A stretch of DNA of 64,000 nucleotides from JAQVEM01 sp964610315 (GTDB taxonomy: Bacteria > Actinomycetota > Humimicrobiia > Humimicrobiales > Humimicrobiaceae). Positions 29,323-38,044 of this stretch are shown in pieces. Both the position numbers and the translations under genes were made by a program. Position 1 is the stretch's first letter, and the number at the start of each line of letters is the position of its first letter. The stretch lies in assembly GCA_964610315.1 (NCBI GenBank), contig CAZSVM010000014.1, forward strand, positions 1 through 64,000, written 5' to 3'. The notes below the pieces were generated by a model. That model saw only the letters and a program-made list of their open reading frames with translations, was not told the origin of the DNA and ran no database searches.

Positions 29323-30249
29323 CTATTTTTTATCACTTTTATCTTCCGCTCTAGGGTGAAATTTTTTATAATCTTTTTTCAGTTTCTTAATATTCAGATG
29401 CGAATATATTTGGGTTGTAGATATATTCTCATGACCCAAGAGTTCCTGGATCTCTCTTATACCGGCACCCTCCTGAAGCAAATGGGTAGCAAAACTATGT
29501 CTTATGCTGTGCGGGGTTATATTCTTGTCAATGGCCGCTTTTTTTACATATTTTTTAACTATGGTTCTTATACTTCGTGAAGACAGCCCCCTGCCGAATC
29601 TATTTAGAAAAAAGCGTTTTTCACTTATGTATCTGCTCTTATTTAAATGAACCAGTCTGTTTCTTACCTCAAGGTATCTTTTTATCCAGTATACTGCAGC
29701 ATTATTTAGATAAACAAACCTTTGCTTTCTGCCCTTACCGGTTACCACTACCTCACTATTTTCAAGGTCGATATCTTTGATTTTCAAATTCTCCGCTTCA
29801 CTTATTCTGGATCCGGTAGAATAAAGGAACTCAATTATGGCTCTATCCCTGATTTCCAAATCGCTTACCGGTTTGGAATTATCAAACAGCTTTCTTACTT
29901 CATTTAGGGACATAAACGAATAAAACCGCTGTCGCACCCGGGGGACATTTATAAATTGGGTCAGCTGAAAATCAACATAATCATTTCTTTCCATAAATTT
30001 AAAGAAGTTAATAAGAGAAGAGTATTTTCTGATAATAGTCCTGTTTGAATAATTATAATTATCCAGGGATTTTAAAAAATCCCTGAATATATCCAGATTT
30101 AATTGGTTTGTCCGGGTAAAATTTTTGCTTTTTAAAAAATCTAAAAACTGTAAGTTATCTTTTCTATATGAATTTATGGAATTAAGAGATAAATTTTTTT
30201 CATATTTTAGATATTTTATATATAATTCCAGACAATTAGATAGATCCAT
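29323..30249 (-). CDS. xerC: Tyrosine recombinase XerC-like
   Basis: This is a tyrosine recombinase of the XerC/XerD type, which resolves chromosome dimers at dif. An N-terminal SAM-like core-binding domain covers about residues 1-90. The catalytic domain shows the first arginine in STGSRISEAENL, then HSIRHSFATHLLQEG and LGHENISTTQIYSH, with the nucleophilic tyrosine in IYSH. The 308 residues fit a chromosomal Xer protein. The start is ATG at 30,247-30,249. It sits between rpsB and dprA, where xerC is often found, so a housekeeping role is more likely than a phage integrase. Confidence 0.88.
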   Translation of the reverse strand: MDLSNCLELYIKYLKYEKNLSLNSINSYRKDNLQFLDFLKSKNFTRTNQLNLDIFRDFLKSLDNYNYSNRTIIRKYSSLINFFKFMERNDYVDFQLTQFINVPRVRQRFYSFMSLNEVRKLFDNSKPVSDLEIRDRAIIEFLYSTGSRISEAENLKIKDIDLENSEVVVTGKGRKQRFVYLNNAAVYWIKRYLEVRNRLVHLNKSRYISEKRFFLNRFGRGLSSRSIRTIVKKYVKKAAIDKNITPHSIRHSFATHLLQEGAGIREIQELLGHENISTTQIYSHLNIKKLKKDYKKFHPRAEDKSDKK

Positions 30250-30251
30250 AT

Positions 30252-30674
30252 TTATATATAATCACTCTCGATATCCTTCATCTTACTTTTTATAACCTCC
30301 CGTATTTCCATTATTTCCGTCATTTGAGAAATATCGCAGGCCTTTTCCAATTCGAACGGATCAAAATCATGAGTCTTTGCTTTTTTAAGAATACTCTTGA
30401 GTTTATTTATCATATCAATAACTATATATCTTATTTTATCGGACCTGTAATCAACTTTTAGCTTCTCTTTGGATAGATCTGCCAGTATACCATCAAATTT
30501 ATCAGCAACATTATCTACAATAATACCGGCTCCTCTTGTATTAAGCTTCTTCTTTGCATCTATTCCATCCAGAATCTTCTTTAAATCCTTTTTAAGGATA
30601 TTATCGTATTGATATAAAGCCAATCCCAGAGGACTCTTGGGCGTCTCTGCTTTCTTTTTGCCAAATAATGCCAT
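30252..30674 (-). CDS. Conserved hypothetical protein, helical, 140 aa
   Basis: I do not recognise a family. The protein begins MALFGKKKAETPKSP and is rich in lysine and aspartate with predicted long helices. It has no signal peptide, membrane segment or cysteine cluster. ATG at 30,672-30,674 has GGAG eight bases upstream. It ends 3 bases before xerC starts and follows dprA by about 55 bases, so it is probably co-transcribed with both. Base use is like its neighbours, so it is probably a lineage-specific core gene. Confidence 0.7.
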   Translation of the reverse strand: MALFGKKKAETPKSPLGLALYQYDNILKKDLKKILDGIDAKKKLNTRGAGIIVDNVADKFDGILADLSKEKLKVDYRSDKIRYIVIDMINKLKSILKKAKTHDFDPFELEKACDISQMTEIMEIREVIKSKMKDIESDYI

Positions 30675-30730
30675 ATCTTATACTCCAATAATCATCAATT
30701 ATAAAATATATTATTATTCTAATATAAAAT

Positions 30731-31867
30731 TCAAAATAATCTACTATATTTATTGAAACTATCTTCCTTTATTAGCTGATTTATTTCAAGAGATGTCAGT
30801 ATTCTCAAAACATCTTTGACTTCTATTCCCGAATATTTTACTATATCTTCCACACTTTTTGATTTATAACCGATAAATTCATATACCCTGAGTTCATCAC
30901 CAAAGAGCTTAATATGACACCTTTTATTTTCTTTTTGGTGATTGCTGCTGTCAAATGTTTTGATCTGTTTAAAAAACTTCTGCCTGTACTGTGAAAATTC
31001 CTCCAGTATATCATCGATATTTTCCACCAGTTTCGCTCCTTCTTTAATTAATCGGTGACATCCTTTATGGGAGGGGCTAAAAATACTCCCCGGAACCGCC
31101 AGTACTTCCCTGTTCTGCCTTAACGCTGTTTCACAGGTTATTATGGCTCCGCTTTTTTCTCCTGCTTCCACAACCACCACACCGCTGCAGAGTCCACTTA
31201 TTATTCTATTCCTGACCGGAAAATTGTATTTAAGCGGAGGGGTACCAGGAAGAAATTCGGTTATTATACTGCCGTTAGCCGGGATATACTCATATAAAAA
31301 CTTATTCTCCGGCGGATAAACAATATCAATTCCACAGCCAAGCACCCCGATACTTCCCCCTTTCCCTTCCAGTGCTGCTTTATGTGCACAACTATCGATC
31401 CCCGCCGCCAGTCCGCTAACGATAGTTATCCCCATTCCGGATAAGTTCTTACTTATATATGCAGCCGCTTCCTTGCCGTAAGCGGTACATTTTCTGCTTC
31501 CTACCACCGCTACACCGAACTCCATATTTTTTATCTTGTCCCCCTTAAAAAACAGTAAAACAGGGGGCAGGTATATTTGTTTCAAAAGCGGGGGATAATT
31601 ATTACCGCTGATCTCCAGCAGTCCTATTTTATTTTTTAAAATAAAATCGATAATTTTTTGATAAGAACTGCCACCGTCACCATTAAAATTATGGTTCTTC
31701 CCCCCGATTTTATATTCCAGTTCCAAATTTTTATACCTTAAAAAATATTTTAGAGTTTTATTTATATGACCATTATTTTTTCTATATATATCCATAAATC
31801 TTGACGGTTTGATCTTCTTCTCAACCAGCATATATAATATTTTTTTACCGGTGATACTAATTTTCAT
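30731..31867 (-). CDS. dprA: DNA-processing protein DprA/Smf
   Basis: DprA binds incoming single-stranded DNA during natural transformation and loads RecA. The Rossmann-like core shows AVVGSRKCTAYGKEAA, IVSGLAAGIDSCAHKAALEG, LGCGIDIVYPPEN and ITEFLPGTPPLKYNFPVRNR. A C-terminal winged helix (about residues 310-378) follows. The start is ATG at 31,865-31,867, which overlaps the TGA of the comM fragment in an ATGA arrangement; the frame also opens at a TTG two codons earlier. The 378 residues are full length. It lies downstream of comM, a normal order. Confidence 0.96.
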   Translation of the reverse strand: MKISITGKKILYMLVEKKIKPSRFMDIYRKNNGHINKTLKYFLRYKNLELEYKIGGKNHNFNGDGGSSYQKIIDFILKNKIGLLEISGNNYPPLLKQIYLPPVLLFFKGDKIKNMEFGVAVVGSRKCTAYGKEAAAYISKNLSGMGITIVSGLAAGIDSCAHKAALEGKGGSIGVLGCGIDIVYPPENKFLYEYIPANGSIITEFLPGTPPLKYNFPVRNRIISGLCSGVVVVEAGEKSGAIITCETALRQNREVLAVPGSIFSPSHKGCHRLIKEGAKLVENIDDILEEFSQYRQKFFKQIKTFDSSNHQKENKRCHIKLFGDELRVYEFIGYKSKSVEDIVKYSGIEVKDVLRILTSLEINQLIKEDSFNKYSRLF

Positions 31868-32372
31868 AAACAATAAATACTGTCATCAAAATTATAATTA
31901 AAGCTGACCCTGTAATTAACCGCTTCCATAATGTGATTTTCCTTTATGGAATCACTACCTTCCAGATCAGCTATAGTCCTGGACACCTTTAATATACTTA
32001 CCGAACCCCTGGCTGTTAAATTATACTTTTTGGAAATGGTATATATCAAATCCCTTATATGTTTATCATCCTTCAGCCACTTATTGATAATATTTATTCC
32101 AATTTCGGAATTATAATTGACATTCTGCTCTCCAAATCGATAATTCTGAACATCCATACATCTAATAATACGGTCTTTGATTCGATCCGAACTTTCACTA
32201 TACCCGGTATCTATAAAACTACTTTCCGGAAGCCTGTCTACGGCAACCCTCATATCAATTCTATCCATAATGGGGCCGGACATTTTTTTCCAGAATTTTT
32301 TAACCTCCCTCAAACTGCAGACGCATTTCCTACTATCATTCCCAAAATATCCGCAATAACATTCCTGCACTA
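31864..32372 (-). pseudogene. comM: 3' fragment of comM (YifB family Mg-chelatase-like ATPase)
   Basis: ComM is a hexameric helicase that promotes branch migration in natural transformation and is normally about 500 residues. Only the C-terminal 165 or so remain: the zinc-finger-like CYCGYFGNDSRKCVCS, then MSGPIMDRIDMRV and KYNLTARGSVSILKVSRTIADLEG. Upstream of 32,372 the similarity stops and a plus-strand HTH gene begins, with an in-frame stop just beyond. The N-terminal Walker A half is missing. The fragment keeps an open frame and its ATGA overlap with dprA, so it may still be transcribed. The accessory region evidently replaced or displaced the 5' half. Confidence 0.9.
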
Positions 32373-32441
32373 CCTTACTGCAGGGTTACTTTACGAGCTA
32401 AAAAACCAATTTCAGTTTCTTACCCTAAAACTCTTAAAACT

Positions 32442-32852
32442 TTGGGTGATCATCTAAGAAAAAGGAGGCTTGACCTAAAGCTTCTTCAGAAAGAGGTTGC
32501 CCAGACAATTGGAGTTAATGTAACTTCTATTTTTAACTGGGAAAATAACAGAGCATCTCCTTCTATTTACTCTATCCCAAAAATAATTAAGTTTCTTGGT
32601 TATAGTCCTTACGATACTAAAGCAAAAACTATCGGAGAAAAAATAAAAACTTACAGGTTTATTTTTGGTTTTAGCCAAAAACAGCTAGCTATTCTTCTGG
32701 ACATTGATGTAAGCACCATTGGCCATTGGGAAAGAGGAAGAAATAAACCTCTAAAAAGACATTTAAAGAAACTTGCTACATTTTATAATACTATTAAACA
32801 CCATTACATCCAAGATCATAAATTGGGTAAAAAATTCCATAATCTTATGTAA
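32442..32852 (+). CDS. Double helix-turn-helix DNA-binding protein
   Basis: The 136-residue protein holds two HTH units: LGDHLRKRRLDLKLLQKEVA near the N-terminus, and TIGEKIKTYRFIFGFSQKQL in the middle followed by the recognition-helix part DVSTIGHWERGRNKP. Such paired XRE-like proteins are common regulators of mobile elements. The start is TTG at 32,442-32,444. The same frame stays open upstream to the comM junction and reads plausible family sequence (VTLRAKKPISVSYPK), so the N-terminus may be longer or truncated. A decayed second copy lies at 34,840-34,993. Confidence 0.7.
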   Translation: MGDHLRKRRLDLKLLQKEVAQTIGVNVTSIFNWENNRASPSIYSIPKIIKFLGYSPYDTKAKTIGEKIKTYRFIFGFSQKQLAILLDIDVSTIGHWERGRNKPLKRHLKKLATFYNTIKHHYIQDHKLGKKFHNLM

Positions 32853-33054
32853 AAATCTTCCGTAAATGACTCCAAAAACAAATTATTACAATCTAATAAC
32901 TAAGTTCAAAATAAATTTTATTTGTAATCTATATTAAATTTATAATTACCATATGCTAATTCAACTCTTATAAAATATTTATCATCATCACCTTTAAAGG
33001 GGGTAGAACCACTTGTTGTACACCCGTATATTTCTTATAACTTCCCTGCCTACA

Positions 33055-34707
33055 CTATTGCATCCAGACCCGTATCTGCCCTCCCTCGATGGCAAAATGT
33101 ACGTCCTCCGCCGGATCAATTACCTGACATTCTATGCCATGCCCAACAGTCCCTTTCGGAGCAGTACTAGCAGCTTGCACGTTCAGACTATAGACCCCAT
33201 CGCCCATCTCCTCTAACGATAGGCCCACATCGTTAGGACTGAGATCCTGGCGGCTAAATGGGATGAGGTGAGATGTCTCTGACCCAGACCAGCTATACAA
33301 CTTTTCTCCCGTTTCACGATTGATAGGAATATGATACCAGCCGATAGGCGGTGATCCGCTGGGGTCAAATGCACCTGGGATGACAGGGGGTGGATTCCAG
33401 GTTATTAGGATGCCAGTTGCTACAACCTCGGCCTGAACGTTGGACGGCGGGTCCACCTCGTAGCCACCGACATAAACGTCACTGGCTACTTCGCCCGGTA
33501 TAGGCGTACCTTCAGAATCGAGTGCAATAAACGTGTAGGTTCCCCCAGCCAAGGGCATTCCCTGGATTTGCCCTAAAAAGCTTGGACTCCACTCATAGGC
33601 TACTTCACCGATTGGTAGAACAATAGTTTCTCCATCTGGGAGCCTTATCAAGACCTGTGTCGCATCATTGCCCTGGATACCTCCCATAAGAGCGATTCCA
33701 GGGTTACGAGAAACCGGGTCGCCGGCTGGACCAATTAAAAAGCTATTAACGTCACACCACAAACTAACCCCTTCGCATGGCCATCTTAATTCTATGGAAT
33801 TTGTATCAGACCCTTCTGAATTTGTAGCATTAGCAGTAAGTATATAAGTCTCATTCGGGTCATAAAGATTAACCTGGGCTATTTTATAACCCCAGGCACT
33901 ATTGCTATCATCCTTGCTAAATTCAACTGTAGGCTCTGGATTACCGGTTACTGTTGCTTTTATCCTGTAGTAGCATACGCCATCTGCTACTGAATAAGTA
34001 GGACCTTCATATATTTCTAATCTAATAGTTGGGGTTGTTAGTACTCCCTCAGCTAATTCTATAGTAGCTGTGGTTATTACTTTCTCAGATAAACCATTAC
34101 TATCATCTTTTACAGTTAATGTTACTTCATATTCACCTGCTTCTACATACATATGAATTGGCTTGATTCCACTACCTTGATAACCATCACCAAAATCCCA
34201 GATGTATTGAGTTATACTGCCATCCGGATCAGATGAAGCCGAACCATCAAAGGTAATTTCCTCGTCAACTGCAGCGGTATATGGCCCGCCCGGATTGGCT
34301 ATTGGATCTTCATTTATATTATTTATAGTAACGGTTAGAGTATCTGTCGATGATACATCTTCAAAGGCAGTAACCTTTAAAGTTACCTCATATGTTCCGG
34401 CTTTATCATAGGCGTGGGTTATTACTGCATCTTCTGCAGTTTCATCATAGGTACCGTCTCCATCCCAATCCCATGAATAGGTAACTACTGTTTCTTCAGT
34501 AACTGGTGAAACCGTACTTTGAGAAGCATCAAAGGTTAATGGGTCACCTACATTGCTACTTTGATCTTCTCCAGCTTTGGCAATAACTATATATTCGGGT
34601 GGTGATACAGGTTTGCATCCACTAGCGCTAAATCCTGCCAATAGTGATATACTTATTATTAAAATAAGAACCCATAACAATGGTTTTAATGATTTTTTCA
34701 TTTTCAT
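33055..34707 (-). CDS. Lipoprotein with two PKD domains
   Basis: The N-terminus has lysines, a hydrophobic stretch (PLLWVLILIISISLLAGF) and a lipobox ASGC with the lipidated cysteine near residue 31, so the protein is exported and anchored to the membrane. Two PKD-type immunoglobulin-like domains follow: about 45-130, with SWDWDGDGTYD and YDKAGTYEVTLKV, and about 138-215, with WDFGDGYQGSG and AGEYEVTLTV. A later segment (PPSNVQAEVVATGILITWNPP) looks like fibronectin type III. No catalytic domain is seen. Its role is probably surface binding or adhesion. It sits alone between the two HTH copies. The downstream half has visibly higher GC than its surroundings. Confidence 0.85.
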   Translation of the reverse strand: MKMKKSLKPLLWVLILIISISLLAGFSASGCKPVSPPEYIVIAKAGEDQSSNVGDPLTFDASQSTVSPVTEETVVTYSWDWDGDGTYDETAEDAVITHAYDKAGTYEVTLKVTAFEDVSSTDTLTVTINNINEDPIANPGGPYTAAVDEEITFDGSASSDPDGSITQYIWDFGDGYQGSGIKPIHMYVEAGEYEVTLTVKDDSNGLSEKVITTATIELAEGVLTTPTIRLEIYEGPTYSVADGVCYYRIKATVTGNPEPTVEFSKDDSNSAWGYKIAQVNLYDPNETYILTANATNSEGSDTNSIELRWPCEGVSLWCDVNSFLIGPAGDPVSRNPGIALMGGIQGNDATQVLIRLPDGETIVLPIGEVAYEWSPSFLGQIQGMPLAGGTYTFIALDSEGTPIPGEVASDVYVGGYEVDPPSNVQAEVVATGILITWNPPPVIPGAFDPSGSPPIGWYHIPINRETGEKLYSWSGSETSHLIPFSRQDLSPNDVGLSLEEMGDGVYSLNVQAASTAPKGTVGHGIECQVIDPAEDVHFAIEGGQIRVWMQ

Positions 34708-34839
34708 CTTTCATAAATAACGTTTTATTTTATTGTAACTATTATATTATACTAATCTAATATTTTCTATTTAACGTATTAATTTTGTCTTTAATTTTTT
34801 CATCTATCCTGTTCGGAAATTTTTGGTATTAAAAAGTAA

Positions 34840-34993
34840 TTTATAAAAAACTTACTGGTTTATCCTTGGGCTCAGTCAAAAAAAATTAGCTATTCTTCTG
34901 GATGTTGATGTGGGTACAGTTGACCATTGGGAAAGAGGAAAAAAACAAACCCCTAAAAAGATATTTAAAAAAACTTGCTACCTTTTCTAATTC
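34840..34993 (+). pseudogene. Decayed second copy of the double-HTH gene
   Basis: This stretch matches the second half of the gene at 32,442-32,852 (shared words TAGCTATTCTTCTGGA and CCATTGGGAAAGAGGAA, and AAACTTGCTAC near the end). It lacks the first half and contains small insertions, such as extra A residues, that break the frame. Its 3' end overlaps the end of the ATPase gene at 34,987. The two copies flank the PKD lipoprotein, which suggests a duplication. Confidence 0.75.
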
Positions 34994-37029
34994 TTTTTCC
35001 TCAGACGCCTGAGAGCCTGAAGAATAACCTGGCCTACAGCCTCGCGTTTCGCTTTCTTCTCTGTTTCTCCAACCGGCTGGTATCTTACCTTTACCTTGTA
35101 ACCTTTTACCCTTTCCTCTTTGCCTTTTCCAGAAGCTGCTTCTTCCTCCAGGTATGAAAAAAGCTCTTCTGGCTGAAAAAATAAAACCTTCTCTTTATCA
35201 GACTCTTTTAATTTTTGCATGGCCAGTGTCTTAATCTTATCTAAGTTCCTTTTTTCTGGTGAGCATAAAAGTATCTTTCCATAACCAGCCAGTATGCACT
35301 TTTCGATATTTGAAAACTCCTGCTTATCGGTCGAAGTCAATGAAACCTCGCAGGCAATCCTCTTCCCATCTCTTTCAAGACCCACATCAACTCTTCCCAG
35401 GCCATCAGGGGTTGGCTGCTCCACTATAGCCCGGTAGCCTTTTTCTTCAGCCATCTGTTTAATTAAGCTCTGTAGATATTTGTGTTGACGCTCGTCTTTT
35501 TCTTTAGATAAGTAAACTTCTTCTTTTATTCCAGCCTTCTCTGATGAAATAACTACTTCTTCCCTAACCAATTTTTTTGTCTCTTCTAAAGGAGGCTTAT
35601 AAGATACAGGTACCGGCTTTCTCTTTTCCAATCTCTTTCTAATTTCCTCTTTTAAAAGGCTATAACTTTGATCTAGCAGATTGGAAAGTTTCTTTCTAGA
35701 AATCAAATAATTTCTACCTAAGGGAAGATTTTTTACAAATTCCAAATATTCACTTTCTTTCATTCCTAAAACTTCCCAGGCAGGTTCAATCTCAACTGTC
35801 CGAAGTGGAATAATTCCGCCTTCAACCTTGTGCTTTACATAGCACACTCTAGGAAGTAGGCTTTGTAGTTCCTCTATCTTATGCTCCCATTCCTCACTGT
35901 AGCTCCAGAAGATAGGACGAAGATTACTTACCGTCTTTACTTCATATCCAGAATATTCAAATCCCTCTTTTGCAAGTAACTGGGCATCGTGGCGGTTAAG
36001 TCTAAAATAAACCTGGATCCCGGTGTTGCCCAATATCAAGTTTTTTAGTTCATCCGGTAGCTGGGATAAGGTCTGATGAGCCATGATAAGGAAAAGCCCG
36101 TATTTTCTGGCCTCAGACAGTATAACCAAGAAAGATTCTGTAGCAAAGTTTTGAAACTCGTCAATATAAAGGTAAAAGGGAGTCCGCTTTTCCTGGGGAA
36201 TATCCGACCTGGAAAAGACAGCCATCTGAATCTTTGCCATAAAAAGTGAACCTAAAAGGTCAGCTGAGCCTTTTAGCTTTCCTTTGTCCAGTTTTATAAT
36301 AAGGTACTTCCTCTTTTCTATTATCTCTAATATGTTAAAAGAACTTTTTTTAAAAGAGAAAATCTGTCTTATTCTATCATCAGAAAAGAAGGCGTTTATC
36401 TTATTCATAACTGGTTCAATCCAGGTAACCTTTCCTCTATCTGTTAAGGTATCAAACCTTTTAAAGTACTCCTTGGCTACGGGACTGCTAACTTTCTCCA
36501 AAACTATTTCCCTAAAAGCCCTTTCAGTTAAAAACAGAGAAAGCTCAGCCAAGGTAAACTCGGCCTCACCCAGAGAAATTAAGGAGTTCCTTAAAAGGTC
36601 CTCCATCCTTACTCCCCAAGAGTCAGACCATATTTTCTTAAAGGCACCTACAAGCTCGTTTACATGCTCTGATATTAAAACACCGGGTATTTTCTCCAAA
36701 GGATTAAAAGTTACAGTAAAGTTAGGGTCAGTAGGATCAATCAAGACCACTTTATCTGAAATTTCCTTTTTATCTCCATAGTCTTTATAGCGACAGGCTA
36801 AAAAGCCTTTAATGTCCTCAGCCAAATCCCCGTGGGGGTCAATAACTCCAAAGCCATTTTCATTTTCAATATCCTGCCTGATTAAAAACTCTAAAAACTT
36901 TGTCTTTCCCGTGCCAGTAGCTCCAATCACATAGAAGTGAGTAGCCCTATCTTTCTGGGCAATTTTTGCCATCTGGTATTCTTCTTTATTTTCCGACCAA
37001 TACCAACCGAGATCTAAGGTATCTATCAC
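34987..37029 (-). CDS. Conjugation-type coupling ATPase (VirD4/TraG/HerA-like) with C-terminal nuclease-fold domain
   Basis: The N-terminal half is a RecA-like motor. Walker A GATGTGKT is at 36-43, followed by FGVIDPHGDLAEDI. Walker B is in YLYIDEFQNFATESF, and MAHQTLSQLPDELKNLILGN marks the coupling-protein/DUF87 type. Such proteins move DNA to conjugation machinery or act as plasmid translocases. The last 150 residues contain GRVDVGLERDGKRIACEVSL, which resembles a PD-(D/E)XK fold but with serine where the lysine is expected, so it may bind rather than cut DNA. No transmembrane helices are seen; the next gene encodes a membrane protein that could anchor it. The start is ATG at 37,027-37,029. 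Confidence 0.8.
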   Translation of the reverse strand: MIDTLDLGWYWSENKEEYQMAKIAQKDRATHFYVIGATGTGKTKFLEFLIRQDIENENGFGVIDPHGDLAEDIKGFLACRYKDYGDKKEISDKVVLIDPTDPNFTVTFNPLEKIPGVLISEHVNELVGAFKKIWSDSWGVRMEDLLRNSLISLGEAEFTLAELSLFLTERAFREIVLEKVSSPVAKEYFKRFDTLTDRGKVTWIEPVMNKINAFFSDDRIRQIFSFKKSSFNILEIIEKRKYLIIKLDKGKLKGSADLLGSLFMAKIQMAVFSRSDIPQEKRTPFYLYIDEFQNFATESFLVILSEARKYGLFLIMAHQTLSQLPDELKNLILGNTGIQVYFRLNRHDAQLLAKEGFEYSGYEVKTVSNLRPIFWSYSEEWEHKIEELQSLLPRVCYVKHKVEGGIIPLRTVEIEPAWEVLGMKESEYLEFVKNLPLGRNYLISRKKLSNLLDQSYSLLKEEIRKRLEKRKPVPVSYKPPLEETKKLVREEVVISSEKAGIKEEVYLSKEKDERQHKYLQSLIKQMAEEKGYRAIVEQPTPDGLGRVDVGLERDGKRIACEVSLTSTDKQEFSNIEKCILAGYGKILLCSPEKRNLDKIKTLAMQKLKESDKEKVLFFQPEELFSYLEEEAASGKGKEERVKGYKVKVRYQPVGETEKKAKREAVGQVILQALRRLRKKN

Positions 37030-37104
37030 CAGTAAACCTTTCTCTTCAGATATAAGATTGGATTAATTAATACTACAATCAGTTCCAAAAGTAAGCTCCT
37101 CCCC

Positions 37105-37872
37105 CTAGGAAATACATAAAAACCCTCTTGATTTTCTCTCTATCTTTGAGGGATCCTGATGCAGTTCAACAATAAGCTTTTCTACAGCCTCAAGCAGGCA
37201 GTGGTGGGCATTAGTAACATAAGCCCTCAAATCCTGTTCATCGAAAAGGTCAAGATCGAGAAGACCCGAACTTCCTGCCCTTATAAGCCTTATAATAAGG
37301 TAGAATGGAAGTATAAAAAAGTTAATAAAAGGGATAAATAAAAGTATAACTACCGCTTTTCCCCAGAAGGATAGCTGATAGACTAAATACCATGATACCT
37401 GTAGATTATTTCCATAATCTCTGGCATTAATGTACATCTGATACAATTTAAGGTGATAGCTTGTATCATTGTAGATAAGTAAAAATGACCTTTTCCCACC
37501 CAAAAACCCCCGCAATGCACCAGGGGCAACATCCTGTCTCTCCATCTTTATGTCTGGCGCCTTAGTGGCATCAACAAGCTTCTGGGTACTATCAAAGATA
37601 CTGTCAGCCTTACCCTGGCCACCCCCAATTAAAACATCCCATTGGTCTACCACATTTTCTTTTTCTATAATGGGAATAGCAATGCGCCTTATAATCAGGA
37701 CAAAAAGCCAGATAAATAAAAGAGCTATTCCTAAAAAAAATATAAACCAGAAAAATCCCCTTCTGGTTACTAACCATCCAAAAAAACCAATGATTAACAA
37801 AATATAACTTGCCAGCAAAAGCTTGGGGTGTTGCCTTAACCAGTTTTTAAATTCAGACCGATTAGATTCTAT
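37105..37872 (-). CDS. Membrane protein adjacent to the coupling ATPase, start uncertain
   Basis: I recognise no family. Two adjacent membrane segments lie near the N-terminus (LASYILLIIGFFGWLV and FFWFIFFLGIALLFIWLFVLI), and further hydrophobic segments are near the middle (AVVILLFIPFINFFILPFYLII). A soluble C-terminal helix region follows. The first usable start is TTG at 37,816-37,818, but it has no ribosome site and cuts into an N-terminal amphipathic stretch (NRSEFKNWLRQHPK). An ATA at 37,870-37,872 has AAAGGA eight bases upstream and gives 255 residues. It lies about 75 bases upstream of the ATPase gene on the same strand and probably acts with it. Confidence 0.6.
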   Translation of the reverse strand: MESNRSEFKNWLRQHPKLLLASYILLIIGFFGWLVTRRGFFWFIFFLGIALLFIWLFVLIIRRIAIPIIEKENVVDQWDVLIGGGQGKADSIFDSTQKLVDATKAPDIKMERQDVAPGALRGFLGGKRSFLLIYNDTSYHLKLYQMYINARDYGNNLQVSWYLVYQLSFWGKAVVILLFIPFINFFILPFYLIIRLIRAGSSGLLDLDLFDEQDLRAYVTNAHHCLLEAVEKLIVELHQDPSKIERKSRGFLCIS

Positions 37873-38044
37873 TTTTGAATTCCTTTCTAAATGTAAACGA
37901 TAGTACAGTTTTTCTGAAAATCAAATGTAATTTACTACATACTAAAAATACTGTCAATTACTAGATTGCGAGGCAAGTAATTCGTATTCTTTACAGTTAC
38001 ACAAAAAGATTTATAATCAATAAAAAAATATTAAGAAGATTAAT

